33,763 nucleotides of DNA from an uncultured Bacteroides sp. (GTDB taxonomy: Bacteria; Bacteroidota; Bacteroidia; Bacteroidales; Bacteroidaceae). Under the pieces are notes generated by a model. The model did not search any database, was not told where the DNA came from, and saw only the letters and a list, made by a program, of their open reading frames with translations. Position numbers and translations under genes: made by a program. This document shows, piece after piece, positions 1 to 7,135 of this stretch (position 1 is its first letter; each line of letters starts with the position of its first letter). Where the stretch lies: contig CAMTPC010000026.1 of NCBI GenBank assembly GCA_947074295.1, positions 1-33,763 of the forward strand, written 5' to 3'.

Positions 1-50
1 ATACATGCCTGTCACGCATGGGGTCACGGGTTCGAGTCCCGTACGCACCG
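1..50 (+). tRNA. tRNA-Asp (GTC), 3' part, cut by window edge
   Basis: The first 50 bases match the 3' two thirds of the complete tRNA-Asp at 252-325 base for base. They contain the anticodon GTC at 11-13, the TTCGA T-loop and the acceptor strand ACGCACC followed by discriminator G. The 5' part lies outside the window. Confidence 0.95.
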
Positions 51-52
51 CA

Positions 53-90
53 AAAGCTTCGAAAGAGAAATCTTTTGGAGCTTTTCTTTT
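53..90 (+). terminator. Intrinsic terminator of first tRNA-Asp
   Basis: An inverted repeat, AAAAGCTTCGAAAGA against TCTTTTGGAGCTTTT with loop GAAA, ends in a T-rich run. The same hairpin follows the second tRNA-Asp with one base change (T for C, giving a G-T pair), so gene and terminator were duplicated together. Confidence 0.85.
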
Positions 91-178
91 ATACAGCTAT
101 TCTTTCTACTCCGCCACAATCTATTAATTGTCATTTTTGCAAATAAGTCCTAAAATTACACTATATACTGATTTAGAA

Positions 179-209
179 TTTGCAGAATACAAAAAAAGCT
201 CTACCTTTG
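179..209 (+). promoter_or_regulatory. Bacteroidetes-type promoter of second tRNA-Asp
   Basis: TTTG at 179-182, a 19-base spacer, then TACCTTTG at 202-209. This matches the Bacteroidetes sigma-ABfr consensus (-33 TTTG, -7 TAnnTTTG). Transcription would start about 35-40 bases before the mature tRNA. Confidence 0.85.
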
Positions 210-251
210 CATCCGCAATCGAGAGAGATGCGAATAAAAAAAAGAAATTCT

Positions 252-325
252 GGTGCGTTAGTTCAGTTGGTTAGAATACATGCCTGTCACGCATGGGGTC
301 ACGGGTTCGAGTCCCGTACGCACCG
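252..325 (+). tRNA. tRNA-Asp (GTC)
   Basis: A complete 74-base cloverleaf. The acceptor stem GGTGCGT pairs with ACGCACC, the D-arm has AGTTCAGTTGGTTAGA, the anticodon loop CTGTCAC gives GTC, and the T-arm is ACGGGTTCGAGTCCCGT. Discriminator G agrees with tRNA-Asp identity. Only CA of the CCA end is found directly after it, so CCA is not encoded. Confidence 0.98.
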
Positions 326-326
326 C

Positions 327-363
327 AAAAGCTTCGAAAGAGAAATCTTTCGGAGCTTTTTTC
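327..363 (+). terminator. Intrinsic terminator of second tRNA-Asp
   Basis: AAAAGCTTCGAAAGA pairs with TCTTTCGGAGCTTTT around loop GAAA, followed by a T run. It is nearly identical to the terminator at 53-90. Confidence 0.88.
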
Positions 364-506
364 ATTTATATACACCTCTTCTTATATCAGCCAAATCGAA
401 CAATTACAGCTTCCAACTGTTTGTTTTTTTATATCTAGATGCAGTTTGAAATTTATCAAATCTACAGCTATCTTATACCTCTATCTAAACTTAAACTTTT
501 GATGAT

Positions 507-1472
507 ATGAAAATCAACGTCCAGAGCAAGACAGTTGGACACATGGCTGCATTAGGAGCAGTTATCTGTTTTGCGCTCAATATCCCCGCTTCAAGCTATA
601 TATTGGACAATAAAATACTCGAACCTCTACCCTACACGTTTGTTCGGGTGACAGGTGGAATGTTATTTTGCTGGATATGCTCATTTTTTGTAAAACAAGA
701 GCCGGTAAGCAACAAACGCGACTTTCTGGGTTTCATACTTTGGGGATTTCTAGGACTAGGCACATTCTTCTTTCTCTTCGCGAAAGGTATTGAGGGCACT
801 TCGCCTATCGACGCATCCATCATTATGACCATCACTCCAGTAATGGTACTTATTATTTCGGCTATTGTTTTCAAAGAAAAAATAACGAGTCGCAAAGGGA
901 TAGGTATTTCATTGGCAATGGGTGGCGCTTTGTTGGTTATTCTATTAATGGGTCATAAACCAGGAAAAGAAAGTAGCGTTATCGGCAATATTCTTGTATG
1001 GGGAGCAGCCACCATCTATGCACTCTATCTAGTTTTCACCCGCAACATTTCTCAGCGCTATAGTTCTCTTATTTTACTGAGATGGTTTTTCTTGTTCGCG
1101 TTTTTATGCTATTTCCCATTTGGCATCAAACCATTCATTGAGTCAGATTTAGTAAGACATGGAGACGCCACAGCCATATGGATCACAACATTCATCGCTA
1201 TCTTCCCAACCGCAGTGGGCTACCTTTTACTTCCCATCGCTATGCATAGCATCAATACCACCGTGATATCCATGTATAATTACAGCATTCCTATTATTGC
1301 CTCGGCCGTATCTATAGCCATGCATCAAGCGCATTTACAATGGAATGAACCAATAGCCGCCGTACTGGTGATAACTGGTGTCTATCTAGTTAATATGTCA
1401 AAGAAGAAGAATCTTACTAAAGACGAAAACATTGTAGCTACAGATGAGAAAGACCTGACTCCCAATGGATAA
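507..1472 (+). CDS. DMT-superfamily (EamA-type) transporter
   Basis: A 321-residue inner-membrane protein with about ten hydrophobic segments in two tandem EamA repeats. One begins near residue 13 (GHMAALGAVICFALNIPASS), the other near residue 155 (GNILVWGAATIYALYLVFTRN). This repeat order and length are usual for drug/metabolite exporters of the EamA family; the substrate cannot be told from sequence. The C-terminus is a charged cytoplasmic tail. The start at 507 puts the first membrane segment about 15 residues in, as in the family. The gene stands alone behind the tRNA-Asp terminator. No clear TAnnTTTG box precedes it, so its promoter is unresolved. Confidence 0.88.
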   Translation: MKINVQSKTVGHMAALGAVICFALNIPASSYILDNKILEPLPYTFVRVTGGMLFCWICSFFVKQEPVSNKRDFLGFILWGFLGLGTFFFLFAKGIEGTSPIDASIIMTITPVMVLIISAIVFKEKITSRKGIGISLAMGGALLVILLMGHKPGKESSVIGNILVWGAATIYALYLVFTRNISQRYSSLILLRWFFLFAFLCYFPFGIKPFIESDLVRHGDATAIWITTFIAIFPTAVGYLLLPIAMHSINTTVISMYNYSIPIIASAVSIAMHQAHLQWNEPIAAVLVITGVYLVNMSKKKNLTKDENIVATDEKDLTPNG

Positions 1473-1746
1473 TACAGTTCTAGATAGCAACCCATCATTG
1501 AACAAGGCTAATAAGCACATAGGCTAACCTTGCTCCATACACGAAACAGCCTTACTCAACACGCTGACCAAGGTCAATCTATATTCCAAAAAACGGGGTT
1601 AAAAAAATGATCCAACAAACGCTAGACAATATATCGACGATGCGTTTTACAATACCATTCGACATGACATCAATTTTATTTGATTACTTTTGTAAATCAG
1701 AATATTCGATCTACATTAATGTCAATTTTTAAAACATAAATTTCAC
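1473..1746. other. Intergenic region before small basic ORF
   Basis: 274 bases without a convincing gene. A TACTTTTG box at 1685-1692 could be the -7 element for the small ORF at 1747, but no good -33 element lies 19 bases upstream. An imperfect inverted repeat around 1501-1534 (CAAGG...CCTTG) lacks a T run and is weak. Confidence 0.4.
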
Positions 1747-1917
1747 ATGGGATTATTTGGAATAAAAGGACTTTCTTTCTCTTGGAAACGCGCTTTAGGC
1801 ATCACAGAAGTAAAACGAAAAGTGGCCCGGAAAACTGGAATACCAACTACCAAAGGAGGATTGGAAAGAAAAATAGGAAATGAGATATTGAAGAGTCTTG
1901 GTGGCAAAAAAAGATAA
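1747..1917 (+). CDS. Small basic hypothetical protein (56 aa)
   Basis: The reading frame opens at ATG 1747 with MGLFGIKGLSFSWKRALGIT and ends at TAA 1915-1917. The protein is very basic (many K/R, ending GGKKR) and glycine-rich, with no signal peptide or membrane segment. It lies 17 bases before the SDR gene in the same direction, with a possible promoter at 1685, so the two may be co-transcribed. The composition looks like a nucleic-acid-binding or ribosome-associated peptide, but I do not recognise a named family and assign no function. The antisense frame over the same bases is open too, but its product is not protein-like. Confidence 0.6.
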   Translation: MGLFGIKGLSFSWKRALGITEVKRKVARKTGIPTTKGGLERKIGNEILKSLGGKKR

Positions 1918-1934
1918 ATTAAATAACAGACTAG

Positions 1935-2768
1935 ATGGCAGATAACTATATAGAAAAGCAGTTCGAGCAATATGAAGCTCGCAAAAGCGCATGGCAAAAG
2001 TCATCGAAAACAACTCTCCGCAAAAAAGAAGCACCCAAACAAAGGGTCTTCATCACTGGTGGTGCACAAGGTATTGGCAAGTGCCTTGTCGAATCTTTCT
2101 GCAAAGCGGGATGGCAAGTAGCCTTCTGCGATGTCAATTCGGCTACCGGCACCTATACTGCCACTGCTACAGGTGCCACTTTCATAGCTGCCGATGTAAG
2201 TAAAGAAGAAGATTTGAATCGCTGCATGAAATTGCTTTTTGACGCATGGGGAGATATTGATGTTATCATTAACAATGCGGGAATCAGTGAATTTAAAGGG
2301 ATTATTACTAGCAATGTGGATGATTTTGACCGAATCATAAACACCAATCTGCGTCCCGTATTCATCACATCACGCCTTTTGGCATTACATCGCAAAAGCC
2401 TCACTCTACCTAATCCATTTGGGCGTATCATTAATATCAGCTCCACGCGCTACTTAATGAGCGAACCTGACAGTGAGGGCTATGCAGCTTCCAAAGGTGG
2501 CATAAACTCCTTGACACACGCTCTTGCTGCATCACTTGCCGAGTGGCATATCACTGTAAATTGCATCGCCCCTGGATGGATTGAAACTGGGGATTACAGT
2601 GCATTAAGAACCGAAGATCATGAACAACATCCGTCACGACGGGTAGGAACGCCACTTGATATAGCACGCGCTTGCCTATTTCTTTGCCAAAAAGACAATG
2701 ACTTTATCAATGGAGAATGCATTACTATTGATGGCGGAATGACAAAGAAGATGCATTATGTACCCTAA
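1935..2768 (+). CDS. SDR-family NAD(P)-dependent oxidoreductase
   Basis: A classical short-chain dehydrogenase with a Rossmann fold. The cofactor loop TGGAQGIG is at residues 41-48, NNAG follows strand four, catalytic Ser is near 169-170 (NISSTRY), and Tyr183 and Lys187 form YAASK. The C-terminal DGGMTKK matches the conserved end of FabG-like enzymes. An unusual charged N-terminal extension of about 36 residues, rich in K, E and Q, precedes the fold. ATG 1935 is the first start and no internal Met restores a typical SDR N-terminus, so the extension is probably real. The substrate is unknown. It is probably co-transcribed with the 56-aa ORF 17 bases upstream and ends before a bidirectional terminator. 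Confidence 0.88.
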   Translation: MADNYIEKQFEQYEARKSAWQKSSKTTLRKKEAPKQRVFITGGAQGIGKCLVESFCKAGWQVAFCDVNSATGTYTATATGATFIAADVSKEEDLNRCMKLLFDAWGDIDVIINNAGISEFKGIITSNVDDFDRIINTNLRPVFITSRLLALHRKSLTLPNPFGRIINISSTRYLMSEPDSEGYAASKGGINSLTHALAASLAEWHITVNCIAPGWIETGDYSALRTEDHEQHPSRRVGTPLDIARACLFLCQKDNDFINGECITIDGGMTKKMHYVP

Positions 2769-2819
2769 CGTCTATATTACTATTAGGATGAGGAAAGACA
2801 ACAGATGAAGATAAATAAG

Positions 2820-2867
2820 ATGAGCGGCCAAAGAGTAGTATAAAACTAAATCTCTGACCGCTCATTT
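2820..2867. terminator. Bidirectional terminator between SDR and MaoC genes
   Basis: ATGAGCGG at 2820-2827 pairs with CCGCTCAT at 2858-2865, with inner pairing AGAG/CTCT, and TTTTCT follows. It sits between two convergent genes and can serve both. Confidence 0.75.
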
Positions 2868-2890
2868 TCTATTATAGAAGAAGTATATTC

Positions 2891-3355
2891 TTAATTGAAA
2901 TAATACAAAAAGGTCGCAATGCCTTCCAACGCTTTCTTTGGCTGTCCTTCTATTTCGATAACAAATTTAATTTCGGCTTTCGTCACACCACGAAGATTAG
3001 ACAAACCATGCAGATGAGTTACAAGGCGTATGCGTTGACCTGACAATACGGGCTGACCAAACTTCATCTTGTCCATTCCATAATTGATCATCATGCGAAG
3101 ATTGTTTACCTGAATGATCTGTTCCCACATAAAGGGCAGCAATGACAATGTAAGATAACCATGCGCTATCGTACTCTTATAAGGACTTTCGATTTTGGCA
3201 CGTTCAACATCAGTATGAATCCATTGATGATCCAATGTGGCATCAGCAAAAAGATTGATACGTTCTTGAGATACTTCTACATATTCCGATACGCCAATTT
3301 GTTGTCCTACCAACTGCGCGAAATCGTCATAACAGTTAATTATTACTTTACTCAT
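2891..3355 (-). CDS. MaoC-family dehydratase (hot-dog fold)
   Basis: 154 residues, the usual length for a single-domain MaoC/(R)-specific enoyl-CoA hydratase. The hydratase signature is visible: FADATLDHQWIHTD near residue 40 with the catalytic Asp-His pair, then AHGYLTLSLLP near residue 65. The enzyme would hydrate or dehydrate acyl-CoA or acyl-ACP thioesters in the cytoplasm. It is monocistronic, with its own promoter at 3404-3433 and the shared terminator at 2820. The acyl substrate is not evident. Confidence 0.88.
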   Translation of the reverse strand: MSKVIINCYDDFAQLVGQQIGVSEYVEVSQERINLFADATLDHQWIHTDVERAKIESPYKSTIAHGYLTLSLLPFMWEQIIQVNNLRMMINYGMDKMKFGQPVLSGQRIRLVTHLHGLSNLRGVTKAEIKFVIEIEGQPKKALEGIATFLYYFN

Positions 3356-3403
3356 TTCAGTTATATTATAATTTGGGGGTTAAACAAATCCATATTCAAT
3401 TTG

Positions 3404-3433
3404 CAAAATTAAGAAAAAGGTGATATTTACCAA
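3404..3433 (-). promoter_or_regulatory. Promoter of MaoC-family gene
   Basis: On the minus strand TTG (3431-3433) is followed after 19 bases by TAATTTTG (3404-3411), a good match to the Bacteroidetes promoter. The predicted leader is about 45 bases. Confidence 0.7.
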
Positions 3434-3514
3434 CTACCCCATCAAAAATAAACTAGCCTAAAAATCTTCAATATTCGATAGAAACACCTATTTTAGCAAC
3501 AAAATTATTCGATT

Positions 3515-5119
3515 ATGTTCCATCCATTGCAAGTTTCAGCCGATACCATCATTCCTGAAATTTTTAATAATCCTTTTTATTACTCACCGCACCCACTTTG
3601 TATTTTAGCAGCTGATGCTATACAAAAGCATCTGTCACTGTATCCCCATTGGCAAACCGAAATAGAAAAAGGTAAAATGTTTGGCGCGCTGATAGTTCAA
3701 ACTCCAACCAAAGAAATAGGTTATCTGGCTGCTTTTTCTGGCATATTAGATGGCAAAAACCAACATGAATACTTCGTGCCGCCCGTTTATGACTTTCTTT
3801 CGGAAGAAAGCTTCTTTAGAATAGAAGAAACAGCCATATCGAACATTAGTATGGAAATACAAAAAATGAAGTCAAGCGAGGAGTACTTGCAGGCCAAAAC
3901 TGATAAAATTGAAGCAAAACAATGGTATGAGCGTAAGATAGAGGATGGAAAAAGACATTTAAAACAAGGAAAAAAAGAAAGAGAACTGAAAAGACGCGAG
4001 TGTACCGATAAACAATTGCTGGAAATATTGACCAGAGAAAGCCAACATCAGAAAGCTGAGTGGAAACGACAGGAAAAGAGACTAAAAGAAGAACTAAATG
4101 CAAGAACACAAAAACTGAATTGCTGGGAATTGGAGATTGCCCGAAAAAAAGAAGAACGCAAACTCAGATCGGCCGCTTTACAAAAAAAAATTTTCGAATG
4201 CTTCGTGATGCGCAATGCGCAAGGCAACGAGAAGAATCTTATAGATATATTTGCTACAACCCCTCAACAATATCCTCCTGCCGGAGCCGGTGAATGTGCT
4301 GGTCCGAAATTATTGCAATATGCCTATCAGCATAATATGAAACCTGTTGCTTTAGCCGAATTCTGGGTAGGACAGTCGCCTAAAGATGAAATAAGATATG
4401 CGGGGCATTTCTATCCTGCCTGTCGTGGCAAGTGTGGCCCAATACTGTCTTTCATGTTGCAAGGGCTCAACGTAGCGCCCAATCCCTTGGAGCTTCGAAA
4501 AGAAACTGACACACCCATCGAAGTGCTTTATGAAGACGAATGGCTTGTCATAGTCAATAAACCTTCTGGACTATTGTCAGCACCTGGCAAAGGTGAAGCT
4601 TTACCGGTGAGTAGCTATATACATACATCCATGGAATTGACCGCAGTTCATCGACTCGACATGGCCACATCGGGTATATTGATTCTAGCGAAAAATAAGG
4701 ATATCCTGAGCAAACTTCAAGCACAGTTTGAATACAGAGCAATAAAGAAGCGTTATATTGCACTTATAGATGGGGTAATAGACCGTGATAATGGAGAAAT
4801 CTCCTTACCACTGATTGCTGACTATAACGAACGACCAAGACAAAAAGTGGATTACGAGAGAGGGAAAAAGGCTATTACCCGATATGAGGTTTTAGAAAGG
4901 TATATATCAAAGACACGTGTTGCCTTTTATCCTGAAACAGGTCGCACGCATCAACTGCGCATCCACGCGGCTCACACAGATGGACTTAATTCTCCAATCG
5001 TAGGAGACGAGCTTTATGGCCGGGCAGCAGATAGACTTTATCTGCATGCCGAATTCATAATGTTTGAACATCCTGTAAGTGGAGTTGTTGTAAAAATAGA
5101 GTGTAAACCAGACTTCTAA
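3515..5119 (+). CDS. RluA-family pseudouridine synthase with long N-terminal region
   Basis: 534 residues. The C-terminal part from about 345 is a complete RluA-type synthase. It has EDEWLVIVNKPSGLLSAPG, the catalytic motif HRLDMATSG with Asp382, and the TGRTHQLRIH motif near residue 490. It would isomerise uridines in rRNA or tRNA. The first 340 residues are extra: a globular N-domain (1-105), a highly charged coiled coil (about 115-225, with many EKK/KRR heptads), and a segment with GAGECAGPKLLQYAY and GHFYPACRGKCGP. This long form is about twice the length of E. coli RluA; I believe it is common in Bacteroidetes. The function of the extension is not known to me. A zinc-ribbon gene follows after 44 bases. 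Confidence 0.9.
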   Translation: MFHPLQVSADTIIPEIFNNPFYYSPHPLCILAADAIQKHLSLYPHWQTEIEKGKMFGALIVQTPTKEIGYLAAFSGILDGKNQHEYFVPPVYDFLSEESFFRIEETAISNISMEIQKMKSSEEYLQAKTDKIEAKQWYERKIEDGKRHLKQGKKERELKRRECTDKQLLEILTRESQHQKAEWKRQEKRLKEELNARTQKLNCWELEIARKKEERKLRSAALQKKIFECFVMRNAQGNEKNLIDIFATTPQQYPPAGAGECAGPKLLQYAYQHNMKPVALAEFWVGQSPKDEIRYAGHFYPACRGKCGPILSFMLQGLNVAPNPLELRKETDTPIEVLYEDEWLVIVNKPSGLLSAPGKGEALPVSSYIHTSMELTAVHRLDMATSGILILAKNKDILSKLQAQFEYRAIKKRYIALIDGVIDRDNGEISLPLIADYNERPRQKVDYERGKKAITRYEVLERYISKTRVAFYPETGRTHQLRIHAAHTDGLNSPIVGDELYGRAADRLYLHAEFIMFEHPVSGVVVKIECKPDF

Positions 5120-5163
5120 GAGAGATCTTTACATCAATCAAATAATAAAAATGGGTGCTAATT

Positions 5164-5376
5164 ATGAATAAGCAACGAAAAAGAAAATGTCCGCAGTGTA
5201 TGATTTCTGCATTTTTCATAAAAAATGACGCAGGTGATCGAAGATTGGTCTATGTATTGGAAGATGGAAGTATCATAGCCAAATACGCTGAAGAATCGCT
5301 CGATGGATTTGATTTGAGTGAAGTGTTTTGTTTAGGATGTTCTTGGCATGGAAGTGAAAAACGACTGAAAAGATGA
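5164..5376 (+). CDS. Small zinc-ribbon-like protein (70 aa)
   Basis: CPQC near the N-terminus and CLGC near the C-terminus form two CxxC knuckles about 45 residues apart, as in small zinc ribbons. The frame is open from a GTG at 5155, but ATG 5164 (MNKQRKRK) is a more plausible start because it gives a basic N-terminus directly before the first CxxC. It lies 44 bases downstream of the pseudouridine synthase and is probably in the same transcript. No named family recognised. Confidence 0.62.
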   Translation: MNKQRKRKCPQCMISAFFIKNDAGDRRLVYVLEDGSIIAKYAEESLDGFDLSEVFCLGCSWHGSEKRLKR

Positions 5377-5619
5377 TCTTATGATAACTTATTTATCGAC
5401 ATAGATGCCTAGGAATAAGGCGATTCATAAAAAAGTTAGTTTTTTTTCTAATCACTCTCGAACAAAATGTAATATCAAAATGTTATATATATGCAAATCG
5501 ACCTGAAGTGCTTTATGAGTATGCGAATATACATAGAAGTAATATCTTATGCCGCCCTGGCATAAACAGGTAAGATTGCATAGTAGTTTTGTCGTGTTTT
5601 ATTTTGTGTTTGTGTTGTG

Positions 5620-5656
5620 ACGGTGCTGCGATGTGAATCGGGGTACCGTTTTTTTA
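5620..5656 (+). terminator. Intrinsic terminator, possibly ending a small RNA
   Basis: Two-part stem: ACGGT (5620-5624) with ACCGT (5645-5649), and CGAT (5629-5632) with ATCG (5637-5640) around loop GTGA, followed by seven T. It could end the pseudouridine synthase/zinc-ribbon transcript or a short RNA starting near 5595. Confidence 0.65.
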
Positions 5657-5690
5657 TTCGCTTTTTTTTCGGCAAATAAAACTTTCTATA

Positions 5691-5698
5691 TACTTTTG
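5691..5698 (+). promoter_or_regulatory. -7 promoter element for YgbA-family operon
   Basis: TACTTTTG at 5691-5698, with TTCG at 5668-5671 as a poor -33 element at the standard 19-base spacing. The predicted transcript start coincides with ATG 5705, so either the mRNA is leaderless or translation starts at ATG 5741. Confidence 0.6.
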
Positions 5699-5704
5699 GA
5701 GTGA

Positions 5705-6025
5705 ATGAACAGAGAAAGAAAAAAACACAGTTACATCGACATGGAGAAAAGAACCATATCGATGATGCTATCTATTTATTGCCGAGGTAAAAATCATATT
5801 AGTAGTCAGCAAAATCTTTGTGAATCGTGCAAAACGTTGGAGGAGTATGCGCATAAAAGGCTAGAAAACTGTCCATTTGGTGAGAGGAAACCTGATTGTA
5901 AGAGTTGCATGATTCACTGTTATAAACCTCAGATGCGCGAACAAATTCGTATAGTCATGCGCTATGCAGGCATTCGAATGTTATGGCATGCGCCTATCAA
6001 GGCAATCAAACACTTCTTGAAATAA
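5705..6025 (+). CDS. YgbA / nitrous oxide-stimulated promoter family protein
   Basis: 106 residues with the pattern of the YgbA_NO family: EKRTISMMLSIYCRGKNH, then CESCKTLEEYAHKRLENCPFG, then CKSCMIHCYKPQMREQIR. The several CxxC pairs and the final Cys-rich motif suggest metal or Fe-S binding. In enterobacteria the family is under nitric-oxide-responsive control, but its biochemical role is unclear. The start is uncertain: ATG 5705 sits almost on the predicted transcription start, and ATG 5741 (MEKRTISMM) would give the family's typical N-terminus. The next gene starts 9 bases after the stop, so the two form an operon. Confidence 0.82.
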   Translation: MNRERKKHSYIDMEKRTISMMLSIYCRGKNHISSQQNLCESCKTLEEYAHKRLENCPFGERKPDCKSCMIHCYKPQMREQIRIVMRYAGIRMLWHAPIKAIKHFLK

Positions 6026-6034
6026 TTTCCAAAT

Positions 6035-6775
6035 ATGAATAAATCAAAAAGGGGAGTCATAATAGGCGCCACATCAGGGATAGGTTTAGAAATAGCTAAC
6101 CTTCTGCTCGCAGAAGGTTGGCAACTCGGATTAGCAGGGAGACGCGCAGATATTCTGGAATCATTGCAAGCCAAAGCACCTAACCAAATAGAAACAGAGG
6201 TGATTGATGTGACGCAAGAGGATGCAGCCCATAAACTGAAGCAGTTGATCGATAAACTTGGCGGAATGGATTTGTTTTTGTTGAGTTCGGGAATCGGCTA
6301 TCAGAATAGTAATTTGGATTATAGTGTTGAATTAAAGACTGTACATACCAATGTGGAAGGATTTGTAAGATTAACCACTGCCGCTTTTCACTTCTTTCAA
6401 AACCAAGGTCATGGCCACTTGGCAGCCATCAGTTCGATAGCTGGCACCAAAGGCTTAGGTATAGCGCCAGCCTATTCAGCCACCAAACGTTTTCAAAACT
6501 GCTACCTTGATGCTTTGGAACAATTAGCTGTGATGTCAAAAGCAAATATTATATTTACTGACATAAGACCTGGTTTTGTAAAGACTGCTTTACTGAACGA
6601 TAATAAGCATTATCCACTATTGATGGAACCGAGCAGAGTGGCCAAACATATTGTGAAAGCCCTGAAAAGAGAAAAACGCGTAGCTATCATAGATTGGCGA
6701 TATGGCATATTGGTTGCTTTTTGGCAGTTGATACCTAGATGGATATGGAAACGAATGCCTGTGAGGAACAAATAA
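6035..6775 (+). CDS. SDR-family NAD(P)-dependent oxidoreductase
   Basis: 246 residues, a normal classical SDR length. The cofactor loop GATSGIG is at residues 11-17, LLSSGIG replaces the usual NNAG, Ser sits in ISSIAGTKG near 134, and the catalytic YSATK has Tyr147 and Lys151. The C-terminus contains a hydrophobic patch followed by basic residues (ILVAFWQLIPRWIWKRMPVRNK), so membrane association is possible. Nine bases separate it from the YgbA-family gene, which implies co-expression, but no functional link is established. The substrate is unknown. A strong bidirectional terminator follows. Confidence 0.88.
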   Translation: MNKSKRGVIIGATSGIGLEIANLLLAEGWQLGLAGRRADILESLQAKAPNQIETEVIDVTQEDAAHKLKQLIDKLGGMDLFLLSSGIGYQNSNLDYSVELKTVHTNVEGFVRLTTAAFHFFQNQGHGHLAAISSIAGTKGLGIAPAYSATKRFQNCYLDALEQLAVMSKANIIFTDIRPGFVKTALLNDNKHYPLLMEPSRVAKHIVKALKREKRVAIIDWRYGILVAFWQLIPRWIWKRMPVRNK

Positions 6776-6793
6776 AATGTGAATCTTAATAAA

Positions 6794-6846
6794 AAGTATT
6801 GGCTCTACTATCCTTTAACTGAGGTAGTAGAGCCAATACTTCTTTT
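6794..6846. terminator. Bidirectional terminator
   Basis: A perfect 17-bp stem: the arm starting AAGTATTGG (6794-6810) pairs with the arm ending CCAATACTT (6825-6841) around a 14-base loop. T/C-rich runs on both sides fit the two convergent genes. Confidence 0.9.
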
Positions 6847-6853
6847 CACATTA

Positions 6854-7132
6854 TCATTCGGCGTTTTTCGCCTCATATTCGGGGTGTCTTTTTAGCCAGA
6901 GCACCGCATAGCTGCAGGTAGCTTTGGGCACATACCCATTAGCCAGAGCATAGTCATAAGTAGTCTTTACAAGAGCAGCAGCTATTCCCTGACCTTCCAA
7001 AGGTTTGGGCACAATGGTATGAATGATATCCAAATCACCGTTCAATAGGCGATATTGCGCAAAAGCCGTGCGTCCATCTATGATAGTCTTGAAAAGACAC
7101 TGCTCGGGTTGATGTGTAATTTCGTATTCCAT
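6854..7132 (-). CDS. GNAT-family N-acetyltransferase (small YjdJ-like type)
   Basis: 92 residues, the length of the minimal Gtn/YjdJ group (PF14542 type). The acetyl-CoA loop is seen in PKPLEGQGIAAALVKTTYDYA (about residues 42-62), preceded by the strand DIIHTIVP and followed by the conserved CSYAVLWLKRHPEY end. The acceptor substrate is unknown. It begins 3 bases after the stop of the TIGR01777 epimerase gene upstream on the same strand, so it is the second gene of a two-gene operon. Confidence 0.88.
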   Translation of the reverse strand: MEYEITHQPEQCLFKTIIDGRTAFAQYRLLNGDLDIIHTIVPKPLEGQGIAAALVKTTYDYALANGYVPKATCSYAVLWLKRHPEYEAKNAE

Positions 7133-7135
7133 AGG

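Larger units (their letters stand above)
5377..5704. other. Intergenic region with hairpins and a possible small RNA
   Basis: 328 bases without a gene. A perfect hairpin, TTATGCC-5 nt-GGCATAA, lies at 5547-5565. Its left arm can also pair (ATCTTA with TAAGAT at 5571-5576) in an alternative fold. A TAGTTTTG box at 5584-5591 precedes a terminator at 5620-5656. The promoter of the YgbA-family gene is at 5691. Confidence 0.5.

Noticed and set aside
180..502. Two open frames of 89 and 69 codons across tRNA-Asp
   Set aside because: They run through the tRNA and its terminator; the peptides have no protein character.
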